Below, one piece after another: positions 12,020 through 22,594 of a stretch of DNA of 64,000 nt; positions within the stretch are counted from its first letter, which is position 1, and every line of letters starts with the position of its first letter. The translations under genes were made by a program, and so were the position numbers. The DNA comes from Mermis nigrescens (taxonomy: Eukaryota > Nematoda > Enoplea > Mermithida > Mermithidae): positions 236,001-300,000 of the forward strand of contig JAVLUZ010000343.1 in NCBI GenBank assembly GCA_036768485.1, given 5' to 3'. Under the pieces are notes generated by a model. The model searched no databases. It worked only from the letters and a program-made list of their open reading frames with translations, and had not been told where the DNA came from.

Positions 12020-14166
12020 CAGGCGCGGATTTAGGGGGGCGGCGGGGCGGCCGCCCCCCCTAAAAACCCTTTTTGAAAATTTTCTGGGCAGCAGATATAC
12101 GTTGGAATGCGCCCAAAATTGAGCTAAAAACGCCAAAACGTCAAAAATTTTCGGCGCTTCGCGCCGATTCCTCATTATTTTTCGTTTTAGTGTTCCAGCA
12201 TTGTGTTTAAAGCAGTCAAAATATTCCAGTGCTTCAGTGATTTAATGAACTATATTATTTATCGGTTGAAACTCTAAACGCTTGTTGGACATCGTGTTAA
12301 AGGTGTGTGCCATTTATCGGCAATTTTTCGTTTCGTTTCGTTTTTCAGCTCAGAACGCATTTCAAAGCAAGAATTTGTAATGGTTTGTAAGTATGAAAAG
12401 GCTGGTTAACTGTTTTTAGGCTGAGTTTAGAACCATAATTCGGCCGATTTTGTGAAAGTTTTAACGTTACATTTCAACATTTCATTTTACAAAATTTTCC
12501 GGGGCTCAGCCTTGGGTCCCGCTGGGAGCGTTTGAGCGCGTCCCCCAGAAAGCGAGGGTGTTTCTTGCATTTTTTTCGTGTCCAAGGCATAGTCGGGTAA
12601 TGTAAATGTGTGACCTGACCTGACCAGTGATTTTTTTGTACTCGGCAACGATTTTTCCCGATGTACAAAGACTTTTCGGGACCGTCTTTGTACATGTACA
12701 AAGATTTTTGGGAAGACAAAAATTGCAAAAAAGGTCTGAAATTCGCAAAAATTTTCGGCGCTTCGCGCCGAAATGAGTAATTGTGTGTTCTATTATATCT
12801 TTATAATGGCAGAAATTGCATTTCAAAAGAAAAAATGTCAAATTTTTCGGCGCTTCGCGCCGTTTTAAGACAATTCTTATTAATTTTTGCCCTCAGAAAC
12901 CCAGAAATTAGCTAAAATACACTACCAAAAGTTGAACAACTCTGTTTTTACCACACTAAAATCGCTACTGTACCATATTATAGCACCCTAAATTTGTGTG
13001 TACAAAATGTACAGAGATTTTTGAGAAGACAAAAACTATAAAAAGGTGTTTAATTCCCATTGTCCCACATATCTTTAAATGGCAGAATTTGCATTTAGAA
13101 TGAAAAAATGTCAAATTTTTCGGCGCTTCGCGCCGTTTTAAGACAATTTTTAGTAATTTTTGGCGTCAGAAACCCAGAGATTAGCTAAAATACACTACCA
13201 AAGATCGAAAACCCTGTTTTACCACACTAAAATCGCTACTGTACTATATTATAGTACACCAAAATTTGCATGTACAAAATGTACAAAGACTTTTGGGGAC
13301 CATCTTTGTATATATACAAACGGACCTTGTACAAAAAAAACACTGGACCTGACTCGTTGGGCTGGGCAGGACCGCCCCATCTCCGAAATGAAAAAGAAAT
13401 TTTGTTTCTACCAAGGGTCCCCCAAAGGGAAAAATGGAAATTTAGTGAAGCACGTCTAAAACACCACCAAAATAGGTTTTTAGCGTTTTTTTGAGTTATG
13501 CAAACTCAAAATTTTCCGGCGCTTCGCGTCGGATTTATTGTTTATGTATGGTTTTGTCCTCTAAACGCTAAAAATCGCTCAAATCTGAGTTAGACATAGA
13601 GAGCATGTCAATTTCTTTCCAGCGCTGTGCGCTGGATTCTTTGTTCTGCTATAGTTTTTGTTTTCTAGCTCACTCAAAACAGCTCAAATTTGAGTTAAGA
13701 CATAGAGAACATGAAATTTTTTCCGGCGCTTCGCCCCGGATTTATTGTTTATCTATGTTTCTTGTCTTACAGCCCGCTCAAAACCGCTCAAATTTGAGCT
13801 TGACTTGCAGAATATGTCAATTTTTTCGGCGCTTCGCGCCGAATTATTTATTATCTGTATAATCTTTCTCTGTAAAGCACAATGATTAAATACAAAGACA
13901 GGAGATAAGAAATCACTCGTGAATTGCATTATGAGAAATTGGTTGTGCAGATAGCTCAAATGATCAATTTCCTGCATATCAATATTGAGTAAGGTGAAAA
14001 ATTTTTGAAATCTTATTTTGAAATTTGTCTTCACCATCGTTTAGAGCTCGCCGAGATACGCTCAAAACTGCCTTTATTTTTGCTTATCTCCTAATGGTTC
14101 TCGAGATATCTGACTTCAAATTTTCGGACCGCCCTCCCCCAAAATTTTTTCCTGGATCCGCTAGTG
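12020..14166. mobile_element. 2.15-kb hAT-like element inserted in a LINE
   Basis: The left end is CAGGCGCGGATTTAGG and the inverted right end is CACTAGCGGATCCAGG. The exact 8-bp duplication ATATCACT lies at 12,012-12,019 and 14,167-14,174. There is no transposase frame. The interior holds eight GC hairpins, a duplicated section (about 12,640-12,870 versus 12,990-13,320, with GTACAAAGACTTTTSGGGAC motifs) and a tandem of about 103 bp near 13,500-13,850. A related internal section occurs at 38,780-39,220. Confidence 0.8.
13500..13850. repeat. about 103-bp tandem repeat, one GC hairpin per unit
   Basis: Units share GCTCAAATTTGAG, an ATGTCAA-type block and a GC hairpin at 13,516, 13,619, 13,723 and 13,827. 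Stems differ between units but still pair: CCGGCGC/GCGTCGG, CCAGCGC/GCGCTGG, CCGGCGC/GCCCCGG and CGGCGC/GCGCCG. Confidence 0.75.
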
Positions 14167-14411
14167 ATATCACTTACCGATCTGGTACCCCTTTCGGGTG
14201 CGAGTTCGAAAAAGTCTTCAAAGGAAAGTAAATGTCTCTTGATTATTCTGAAAGCAAAAGTGAGATCAAAATGAATACGCCGAGTTTCGAGTCTTTCAAG
14301 ATTTAACAAACCCAACCGCTCATTGTAAGACAAGTCATCTAATTGTCGCCATAATATTCTTTTTGTAAATTTACGCTGAACTTTTTCAATACAGTTAATG
14401 TCTTTAATCAA
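14167..14411 (-). pseudogene. LINE fragment: reverse transcriptase C-terminal region
   Basis: Minus-strand open frame with IEKVQRKFTKRI, then LSYNERLGLLNLERLETRRI and DLTFAFRIIK. This is the conserved region downstream of the polymerase core in CR1/jockey-like LINEs, and it matches the corresponding part of the LINE at 22.6-25.6 kb (IENVQRKFTRKI). It is the upstream half of the fragment that resumes at 12,019. Confidence 0.75.
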
Positions 14412-14640
14412 ATAAGGGTTCTAAACCACCGAGTTATACTCCAAAAAAGTGTAAACAAAAAAAAGACCGGCATCGAATTTTTTAATTATCCATCGATTAA
14501 AACCGCACCTCCCAGATGTGTGCCGTTATAGCTGTGAGGGGGGAACACAAATTTCGCACTCGCTGTAAAAAACATATAAGAAAAAAGGATGGCCAAGTAT
14601 ATTATAGGTAGCGCTATCGCGCAACCTATGATGTAGGTAC
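14412..14640. other. repeat-derived spacer, duplicated at 19,085-19,195
   Basis: The part from about 14,498 (AAACCGCACCTCCCAGATGT through GCCGTTATAGCTGTGAGG to TATATTATAGGTAGCGC) is similar to 19,085-19,195. No gene. Confidence 0.5.
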
Positions 14641-14732
14641 CTATAGTCTGTTTTACACAACTTTGTTCATAAATTTTAAAACTCTCCGACAATGAGCTGA
14701 CAGATTGCGATTATAGCATTGATCAGATACAT
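14641..14732. mobile_element. MITE, family C, left half of a split copy
   Basis: CTATAGTCTGTTTTACACAA through GATTATAGCATTGATCAGAT is the left half of a family C element. The matching right half (ATAATTATCGTTACC to GTGAAACGCACTATAC) is at 19,199-19,259. About 4.5 kb of other repeats lies between. Confidence 0.6.
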
Positions 14733-15522
14733 ACTAGCAAAGAAAAATGCTCCGATGGAACAAAAAAGATGAATATACTTGGAATTGTGGATTATTAAGG
14801 ATGTAAAAGGAGGGGACTAGGAAGAATCTACCTAAAGTCGCAAAATCTGCTAAAAATCACACTTTCTCTAAGCAACGCAAAAAATCGAAGTATATTCTGC
14901 GGCCTCTAAAAAGTGTCTTTTTTAAATAATTTTCAAAATTTCAGATAATAAACGAAATCTATAATGTTTCCTTTTTTTAAATTGCTGGCAAGTAGCAACA
15001 CTGACTAGCTTCGTATCCTGATTGAAAGAAAACTTAGTGGTATTGTATTTAAAGTTGTTTTATTTTGCTATGAGCATTATAGCAAGCAAAGCAGGGGCCG
15101 ATTGATTAGTGCACACAATCGTTACGGGCATGCTAGTGTACCTACATTTAGTCTGTTTCAAGTCAACTCACGCGTTTCCTACTGTTTTGAACCAACAATT
15201 CTTGCAATTGTTTTGGATGCATCGATGTTTGCTATTTCATTCAATTGGCTTAGAAAGACTGTTACTCGATATCATTTCCCATAGCTGCTGCATAGCTAAC
15301 GTGCTGCTTTTTCAATCATTTTTATGGTTAAATATTTATTCTAATGTGTTGACCGCAGAATATACTTCGATTTTTTGCGTTGCTTAGAGAAAGTGTGATT
15401 TTTAGCAGATTTTGCGACTTTAGGTAGATTCTTCCTAGTCCCCTCCTTTTACATCCTTAATAATCCACAATTCCAAGTATATTCATCTTTTTTGTTCCAT
15501 CGGAGCATTTTTCTTTGCTAGT
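14733..15522. mobile_element. long-TIR element, copy 2 (interior inverted)
   Basis: Same element as 8180-8939, bounded by inverted ACTAGCAAAGAAAAATGCTC ends of about 180 bp. The interior (for example CAATCGTTACGGGCATGCTA) runs opposite to copy 1, whereas the sequence just right of both copies (TACTTTTAATTAGC) is in the same orientation. Confidence 0.8.
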
Positions 15523-18500
15523 ACCCTACTTTTAATTAGCATGATTTCAGTGCATCAGTCAGCAAACACATACAGTAACATACCACAATAATGACAGCAG
15601 TCCAAGAACGCGGAAAACAATATTGTTCTTAACATAAATTAATTGCCTCTAAATTTAAAAAATATTGTTTTAAAAAAAGACTCCCTAGATTTTATAACCG
15701 TCTACCTTTTGAAATCAATCAGACTGCATAGAATTTAAAACTGAGTTAGATATGCTCTTGATTGTCGGAAGTATAAAGTTTACTATTTTTTATTAGCTAT
15801 AGTAAATATATGTTACATTCTAAACAGTCCTGTAAGTTATAGAGGTCGTTCCACATTTAAATTAACTTGGAAACGACATATAACGTACCTACGGGACTTA
15901 CTTAAGTACCTGGCTACACTTAGCGCTGGTCAGGTTGCTAGGGCGAAACGCCGGACTCAACCACACGACCCTCAATAACTACGGTCTCAAACTCCTCGGA
16001 CCTAAATTCGTCCGTACCTACGGAGCTATTGGCAGCTATGCCCTAAAAACCTAACGCAGTAGTAATTAAGTAACCCCGGAATTTTGCCCTAGGTCAGTTG
16101 ACCTATTTTGGACCAAAATAATAATTAACGCAAAAAGCTTTGTTAACTTGCTTTCGCCAGAGAATACCTATGGCGAAAAACTATTTCTTTTCTGGTTCCT
16201 ACGAGCACAATGAACAATGAAAACAACAAAAAAGAGCTCTCAACCAGCCAGTCATCTTACATAAAAATTATGAAATAATTTTTATGATTTTTAAATTGAA
16301 ATTTGGGTGTTTGAATTTGCGATAAAGAAAATAATCAAAAGACAGTCACTTGGATTATTTAAGCCGAGTAATAAAATAAGGGCCGTCCACCAATTCCGAA
16401 CTAAACGCGATTGATCACTATGAAAAAGTTTTGAAAAATGAGCTTGCTAAGCGAGAGTTGTAAACCAAGAGAAACTTAAAGTTTAAACCTACCATTAAAT
16501 TATGAAGAGAATTGTAAAAGATTTTAAACTTTAAGAAAATTGAAAAAGGTGGGATGTTGGTAAATTAAAAAACAAAGTTTTTCGGCAAAAATTCCAAAAT
16601 TTCACGCAAATATCAAGTGTAAGGAACACTAACGCTCAGATTTGGTAGTAAAATAAATTTGTAGTATAAACTACATATTAACAACAAATGAATTGTGCAA
16701 ACTTTACAAAACTACTAAGTGTAGAGAATACTAACAGTCAGATTCCCAATTCTGATTTTACGTAAAAAAAACTAGAATTTTACTTTATTTTTATCCTATT
16801 CGACCTCGCCCGACTTCTGAACAGAGAAAGTGGCGAACAAAAAATGTACAAACACGTATTTTCCACTGTCCACCACATTGTAAACTTTAAAAATCTGAAC
16901 CTAACGCCCATTGAATGTAAATAAATTCGGTTCGGGCCAGTTTGTTGCCCTTTGATTGTAGTAGGTTTGTATGTGCCAAACTTATGTTCCGCAAAATATT
17001 TGATATGATTTATCAATCAAAATACGAAAAAACCTGTTTTTTTCGCCCACTTTACACCTCAGATTTCGAACTTTACACCCCATAAACAACTCAATATAAA
17101 GTTTTTTTGAACGCGGCTCGCTTCGACGTGTAGCCATTAGAAGTTACTTTATTTCTATTTTATTTAATTAACCCCAACTTTTGGCAGAGAAATCTTGGAC
17201 AAAATCTGTTTTTTTACTCATCCACTAGAGAGTAAAGTTTAAAACCCTGGTACTAACTGCGTATTGATTGTAGAAAAGTTTGCTGGTAAGCACAAGATAG
17301 CCCTTGATCCGAAGTACATTTCTGTCAGAAAAAATTTCTAGTCGGATTCGTAATTTTGATATTGCTCCGATATTACTTTCAACATTTATGGAAAAATGAG
17401 TCTCCATAATGTTTTAAAGACAAATAAACATTAGGTTTAAACCACTTTGCAATACTGCTGAGTGTAAGCGAGCGCGCCCAACTGACGTATATATTTCATT
17501 CCCTGTAAATTTTTAGATCTCAGGAAAAAATTTCGGTTTTTGCAATGCTCTAAAACAAAGGCTAACATGCAGTGTAAAAAATTACTCGGATATTATGATC
17601 AACATTCATGAAAAAATTATGTCTCTACAATGGTCTGAGGACAAATAAACAATGAGTGTAAACTACTTTACATCACTGTTGGATGTAAACAAACGCGCCT
17701 ACGTGACGTCTCACATTTGATCCTTTGAAAATTTTTAGACTCCAGGAAAAAATTAGGTTTCTGGAATGCTCAAAAACGAAGATAAATACATATGTAGTGT
17801 AAACTTCATGTAAACACCTAGTGTAAAGAAAATTTTGGTCAGATTCGTAATTTTGATATTGTTCCGATATTACGATTAATATTTATGAAAAAAATTAAGT
17901 CTCCATAATGTTCTATGGGCAAAGTAAGAATTGGTGTAAACCACTTTACAACACTGTAGAGTGTAAACATATGCGCCAGACTGGCATATCAAATTTGGTT
18001 CCTGGTCCATTTCTAGACTTGATAATCGTGTCCCTGACTCATAACCGGAGAAGCAGGCAGAAAAAACAAGACAGAAACGCATTTTAAACACCAAATTTTT
18101 GGCTTTACACTCGCTAAATATTAATGTATAGACAATTTGCTTTGACATGCACCCGATATAAAGCACTTTATTTTTATTCTATTGGACTTATCCCGACTTC
18201 TGGACGGAGAAAGTGGCGAACAAAAAACGCAACAAAAACGTATTTTCCATCATTTAGAACACTGTAAACTTTAAAATTCCGTACCGAACTCCCCATTGAG
18301 TTTAAAGAAATTCGGTTTGGTACAATTTGTAGCTTTTAAATCGTAGTACATTCCTGTGTGCCAAAATTCTCTTGCAAAAATTATTTGGTATGATTTATTA
18401 ATCAAAATTCGGAAAAAACGTGTTTTTTCGCCCATTTTTTACCTCTGATTTCGAACTTTACACCCCCATAAATAACTCAATATTGCGTTTTTTTAAATGC

Positions 18501-19084
18501 GGTTTGCTGCGATGTGTAGCCCCTGAGAGGCACTTTATTACTGCTGTATTCAATTCACCCTGACTCATAAGCGGGAAAATTTGGCAGAGAAATCTTAGTT
18601 AAAATCCGTTTTTTACACCATCCACTAGAGTGTAAACTTTAAACCCCAGGATCTAACTCACCATAGAGCATAGAAGACTTTGCTTATATGCAGAATGTAG
18701 CCCTTGATCCGCTCTACATTTCTGTCAGAAAACATTTTAAAAAACTCATAACCGGAGTTAGTATCGGACATAAGCAGGTTGAAAACTCGACCAAAAAGTG
18801 CTTTTTCACCCCCAGATTTTCGCACTCTTTACACTGCCATTCGATAACTAATGCGAATTTCAAAAAACAAAAAAGTGTCATCTGTAGAATTCATCCCTCT
18901 ATTATCCTATGCTGTTCAATTCTTCGAGTCATCAATACTCAGTTGTCCACATGCCGCAGTAAAAAGGTCCCAAAATTTGTCCTATGTTATAACGTTACAC
19001 AAAAACTTTACACCTTCTTTACACAGTCAGTTTTGAGTTTCAAGAAAAACAAAAAACACGGGCAGCGAATTTTTTTATTATCTT
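15523..19084. repeat. TTTACAC/GTGTAAA-rich repeat block, copy 2
   Basis: The first 115 bp are nearly identical to 8940-9060; 16,560-16,770 matches 9100-9300; 16,780-17,340 and again 18,100-18,880 match 9960-10,690. So the block contains an extra partial duplication compared with copy 1. GTGTAAA/TTTACAC motifs occur throughout. Open frames in it are shadows of the repeat. A GC-richer element (15,838-16,115) is embedded. Confidence 0.65.
15838..16115. mobile_element. GC-richer interspersed element, family D, copy 1
   Basis: About 280 bp, markedly richer in GC than its surroundings. It carries ACTTAAGTACCTGGCTACAC, TTAGCGCTGG, GGCAGCTATGCCCTAAAAAC and ends in the palindrome TAGGTCAGTTGACCTA. 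A diverged copy in opposite orientation lies at about 53,510-53,790. It could be a SINE or a MITE; I see no convincing box A/B. Confidence 0.6.
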
Positions 19085-19198
19085 TCTTTTAAAAAAACCG
19101 CACCTTCCAGAAGTGTCCCGTTATAGCTGTAAGGGGGTTGCACAGGTGTTAGGGGTACCCAAGTATATTATAGGTACGCGCTAACGCGCTACCTAAGA
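19085..19198. repeat. copy of the 14,498-14,640 spacer
   Basis: CCGCACCTTCCAGAAGTGTC and CCGTTATAGCTGTAAGGGGG, then TATATTATAGGTACGCGCTA, parallel the sequence just before the split family C MITE. It is either a tandem-duplication remnant or another copy of the same repeat. Confidence 0.5.
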
Positions 19199-19259
19199 TA
19201 TAATTATCGTTACCCTCGGCTTACGGTCTTTCGCACGAAGTTATGTGAAACGCACTATA
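19199..19259. mobile_element. MITE, family C, right half of a split copy
   Basis: ATAATTATCGTTACCCTCGG to GTGAAACGCACTATAC matches the right half of full copies such as 2512-2677 and pairs with 14,641-14,732. Confidence 0.55.
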
Positions 19260-19785
19260 CTTAACGTAGGTACTCTGAGGAATATGTATGTATTGTTTAA
19301 TAAATTAATTAGTTAATTAATCAATTCATTAATGCGTTTTTGTTTTACATGGATTACTTGCATGACCGACCATCTGTAAAAGTTCGAAGTTTGTGTTTAT
19401 TTAGTTCGAAGAAAAGTTCGCAAAAATAGAAGGTAGGCTCTTCGCGCTTATGCTTTAATGTATAGCGTACAAACGTGTACATACCTACTTTAACTCCGCG
19501 ATTGTTTTTTATGTTGATCTATTAAGGTCCCTTGCGTCTTTTGATTCATCAGCGTGCAGCCTACTTTATCACAAATTGAGAAACAGGATACTTAGTAATG
19601 CGAAAAAAGGTAGGTACACAAAAATAGAACAGGCAGGCGCTCAGCGCCTATGCTTTAAGATGTAGTGTGCTTAAATGTGTTGTAGGGCTCAAAATTCGGC
19701 GCTTCGCGCCTAGCATCAGGCCATACAGAGATGAAGGTACATGCTTAAGCACGTCCTGTACTTCATCATTGTAACGCTAGGGGCT
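19260..19785. other. gene-free stretch with two GC hairpins
   Basis: No gene. AGGCGC-TCA-GCGCCT at 19,635-19,649 and CGGCGC-TTC-GCGCC at about 19,697-19,710 are members of the dispersed hairpin set. Confidence 0.5.
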
Positions 19786-20785
19786 GGGACTACGGCCCAA
19801 CCCGTAAATCCTACTAATGAAAAAGATAGGGAGAAAGAAAAAGCATGATAAGCATAGGTAACCACACACGGAGCCTGGACCATGACAATCATTAGTAACA
19901 ACACCCGGAGCCTGGGAGAAACGGGAGAAACGGCGAAACCATGATAAGCATAGGTAACCACAACGGGAGACTGGCAGAAACGGGAGAAACGGCGAAACCA
20001 TGATCAGCATAGGTAACCACACCGGGAGCCTGGGAGAAACGGGAGAAACGGCGAAACCATGATAAGCATAGGTAACCACACCGGGAGCCTGGGAGAAACG
20101 GGAGAAACGGGGAAACCATGATAAGTATAGGTAACCACACCCGGAGACTGGGAGAAAACGGCGAAACCATGATAAGCATAGGTAACCACACCCAGAGTCC
20201 GGGAGAAACGGGAGAAACGGCGAAACTATGATCAGCATAGGTAACCACACCGGGAGCCTGAGAGAAACGGGAGAAACGGCGAAACCATGATAAGTATAGG
20301 TAACCACACCCGGAGACTGGGAGAAACGGCGAAACCATGATAAGCATACCATACCCGGAGTCCGGTAGAAACGGGAGAAACGGCGAAACCATGATAAGCA
20401 TAGGTAACCACACCGGGAGCCTGGGAGAAACGGGAGAAACGGCGAAGCCATGATAAGTATAGGTAACCACAACTGGAGACTGGGAGAAACGGCGAAATCA
20501 TGATAAGCATAGGTAACCACACCCGCAGCCTGGGAGAAACGGGAGAACGGCGAAACCATGATAAGCATAGGTAACCACACCGGTAGCCTGGGAGAAACGG
20601 GCGAAACCATGATAAGTAAGGTAACCATACCCGGAGACTGGGAGAAACGGGAGAAACGGCGAAACCATGATAAGCATAGGTAACCACACCCGACGTTTCT
20701 CCCACCGGGGAAAATTTTGATGGGAGAAACGTTTCTCCCACCGGGGGTAACACTAGTAGGATTTACGGGTTGGCCCGGGAGTACT
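19786..20785. mobile_element. TIR element containing the 59-bp minisatellite
   Basis: GGCCCAACCCGTAAATCCTA at about 19,794-19,813 is mirrored by TAGGATTTACGGGTTGGCCC at about 20,757-20,776, extended by weaker matches. The inverted ends enclose the minisatellite and a short palindrome (GGGAGAAACGTTTCTCCCAC near 20,721). It looks like a non-autonomous DNA transposon whose interior has been replaced or expanded by tandem repeats. Confidence 0.6.
19846..20694. repeat. 59-bp minisatellite, about 14-15 units
   Basis: The full unit is 59 bp, with phrases GATAAGCATAGGTAACCACA, CCGGGAGCCTGGGAGAAACG and GGAGAAACGGCGAAACCATG. Shorter units lack one GGGAGAAAC sub-block, which itself is an internal tandem. 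Because 59 is not a multiple of three and no stop falls in any minus-strand frame, the minus strand is open in three frames at once (350, 192 and 173 codons). I read those frames as by-products of the repeat, not as genes. Confidence 0.95.
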
Positions 20786-21451
20786 ACTGCAAAGGAAGAA
20801 ATAAATTCTTCATATTTCAACAAGACCATTAATATAGGTGGAGAAACGACAATAAAAACTATAGAAACGGTTCCGTTAGTAAATCTGCAATATATCTTTC
20901 TATTCTTCCTCTTTTTGTGGAGATATCCTCAAATAAAAGTTATACTCTCTACAGACAGATGCCTACATATAAATGTATCTACGTGTTGTTGTACATGTGT
21001 AATTATTGATTAAACAAGTCAGAAAATTTACAAGGAGATGTTAATTGGCTAGTTACTGTAATACCGTCAGCTGGTGGATATGTCAAATGAATAAAGACGA
21101 GAAGAAGGACACGATGAGAAAGGCGAAGGCGCACCACCGTTTTTTCCTTTTTTTGGTCTATTTGTCAACCAAAATTTTGGGAAATGGAAAAAATTTTTGG
21201 GCTTGGTTGGCATTTGTGGAAAATTTTTTGTAATGTTGAAATGCGTTTTAGAGTGGTAAAACTTCAAAATTTTCTGGCGCTTCGCGCCATTTGATAAATT
21301 ATAGTTTTTATTGTCAAAAGCGACTTCAGAATTGGCTAAAATGCTTTACTGAACGAAGGAAATTCAAGTTTCAACAGAAATAACGTATACTGATCGTGAT
21401 ATTTCTAGTAGAAAGCGAAATTTTGGGCGAATTCTAGAATAGCTCCATGTA
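20786..21451. other. gene-free stretch
   Basis: AT-rich; one hairpin, GGCGC-TTC-GCGCC, at 21,276-21,288. Nothing else recognised. Confidence 0.4.
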
Positions 21452-21645
21452 CCAGATTTAAAAAAGCAGCGTTTTTATGCGATTTCAAGCAGGTATCTTT
21501 AACTAAAAGTTGAAAAAACAGACGGAAAAGCATTTGATTGAAAAAAAATTTCAAAAAATTTTATTTTCTAACTTTCATTTCCGTCTGTTTTTTCAACTTT
21601 TATATCCAAAACTCCTACTTGAATTCGCATTAAAACGCTATTCTC
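21452..21645. repeat. foldback with arms of about 65 bp
   Basis: AAAAGTTGAAAAAACAGACG on the left (about 21,504) is mirrored by CGTCTGTTTTTTCAACTTTT on the right (about 21,583). Pairing continues outward to GCGTTTTTATGCGATTTCAA versus TTGAATTCGCATTAAAACGC. The centre is an A/T run near 21,550. Confidence 0.7.
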
Positions 21646-21729
21646 ACCTTAATCAAAATTATCTTTGAGCTCTGTGCGGCTTCAGATTGGTGCCAGCGGA
21701 TGATCTAAGCCTCGCGTCGAATAACCAAT

Positions 21730-22400
21730 TTCTTTGAAACTTGGTGTGGCTTCAAATCCACTGTAAAAATGAACCTCTGTAAAATTTTAAATCATAATAT
21801 CAAGTGTGTTGGAAACTATGGCCTTCCATTTGGAGGGCTTTTTGATAAATCCACGGAGAAACAGTACAAAAGTCAATTTTGGACTCCCTATTACTACAAG
21901 GCAAAAGCAATTAGGGACCTCTTACTGCCATGTCTTGTTCAACTTTTTACCCTGAATCCGGAAAACGCAGTTTGACGAAAACAAATCCACTTTAGGAGTC
22001 AGCAACACGGGTCAAAATGCCTAACAAAATCTGTCGCGGAAGCATATATCAAATTTTAGTCCTTCCTTTAGAGTCCAATATATCAAGAACAAAAAACAGG
22101 AAGGCCAATACTTGGTGAATGTGTTGAAGGTATCCAGGACAGTGCCCTGTCAGACTATTTTTATTCACAGCTACTTATCTAGGATTATATTAGAGCATTA
22201 AAATTATGCCGAATATGCAATTGTCAAAAAGTTAGATGTGTTCAGACCCAAACAAAGTGACTTACGTCATCTCAAATGATGTTTTCTTTGGTACCATTAA
22301 AAAGAGCACATTTTTATCTACTAGAATCAACTTAGTTTATTTTGGATTCGCTTCAACTCAGGAATGAAAAATAAGCTCAAACTTGTTGACAAATTGCTTG
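21730..22400. repeat. left inverted arm of the 6.4-kb transposon
   Basis: It pairs with 27,370-28,040 at visibly less than full identity (substitutions and small indels), so the arms have diverged. An open frame in each arm (68 codons, ...KAIRDLLLPC...) is an arm by-product shared by both copies rather than a clear gene. Confidence 0.75.
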
Positions 22401-22594
22401 TGGTCCGCAACACTGTCAAATAATGCAACTTACTCATTACTTTCTAGTCAGATAAGAACCACAATTTTATGTCAATTTCAACCTAGGAGTTTCCTATTTG
22501 TACTTTTTCTTTTAGAATAAAATTTGATCTTATTCGAATAATAATTATTCGAATAATTCGCGCATAATTTGAGGATGCGGGCCCCCTCGCGGGA

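Noticed and set aside
12152..13841. GC hairpin plus T run as a bacterial-type terminator
   Set aside because: The setting is animal intron and repeat DNA, both strands are used and there are no operons; a terminator role is not supported.
18688..19092. 134-codon frame on the plus strand
   Set aside because: It lies wholly in the TTTACAC-rich repeat block and has a counterpart in the other block that is not open over the same span.
19846..20694. Regular repeats resembling a CRISPR array
   Set aside because: Units are contiguous and nearly identical over their whole length with no unique spacers, and the genome is eukaryotic.
19777..20829. 350-codon minus-strand open frame
   Set aside because: It is the translation of the 59-bp minisatellite; parallel frames are open in the other two phases and none resembles a protein.
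21769..21975. 68-codon frame present in both transposon arms as a gene
   Set aside because: It is shared only because the arms are inverted copies; there is no start context, motif or extension beyond the arm.
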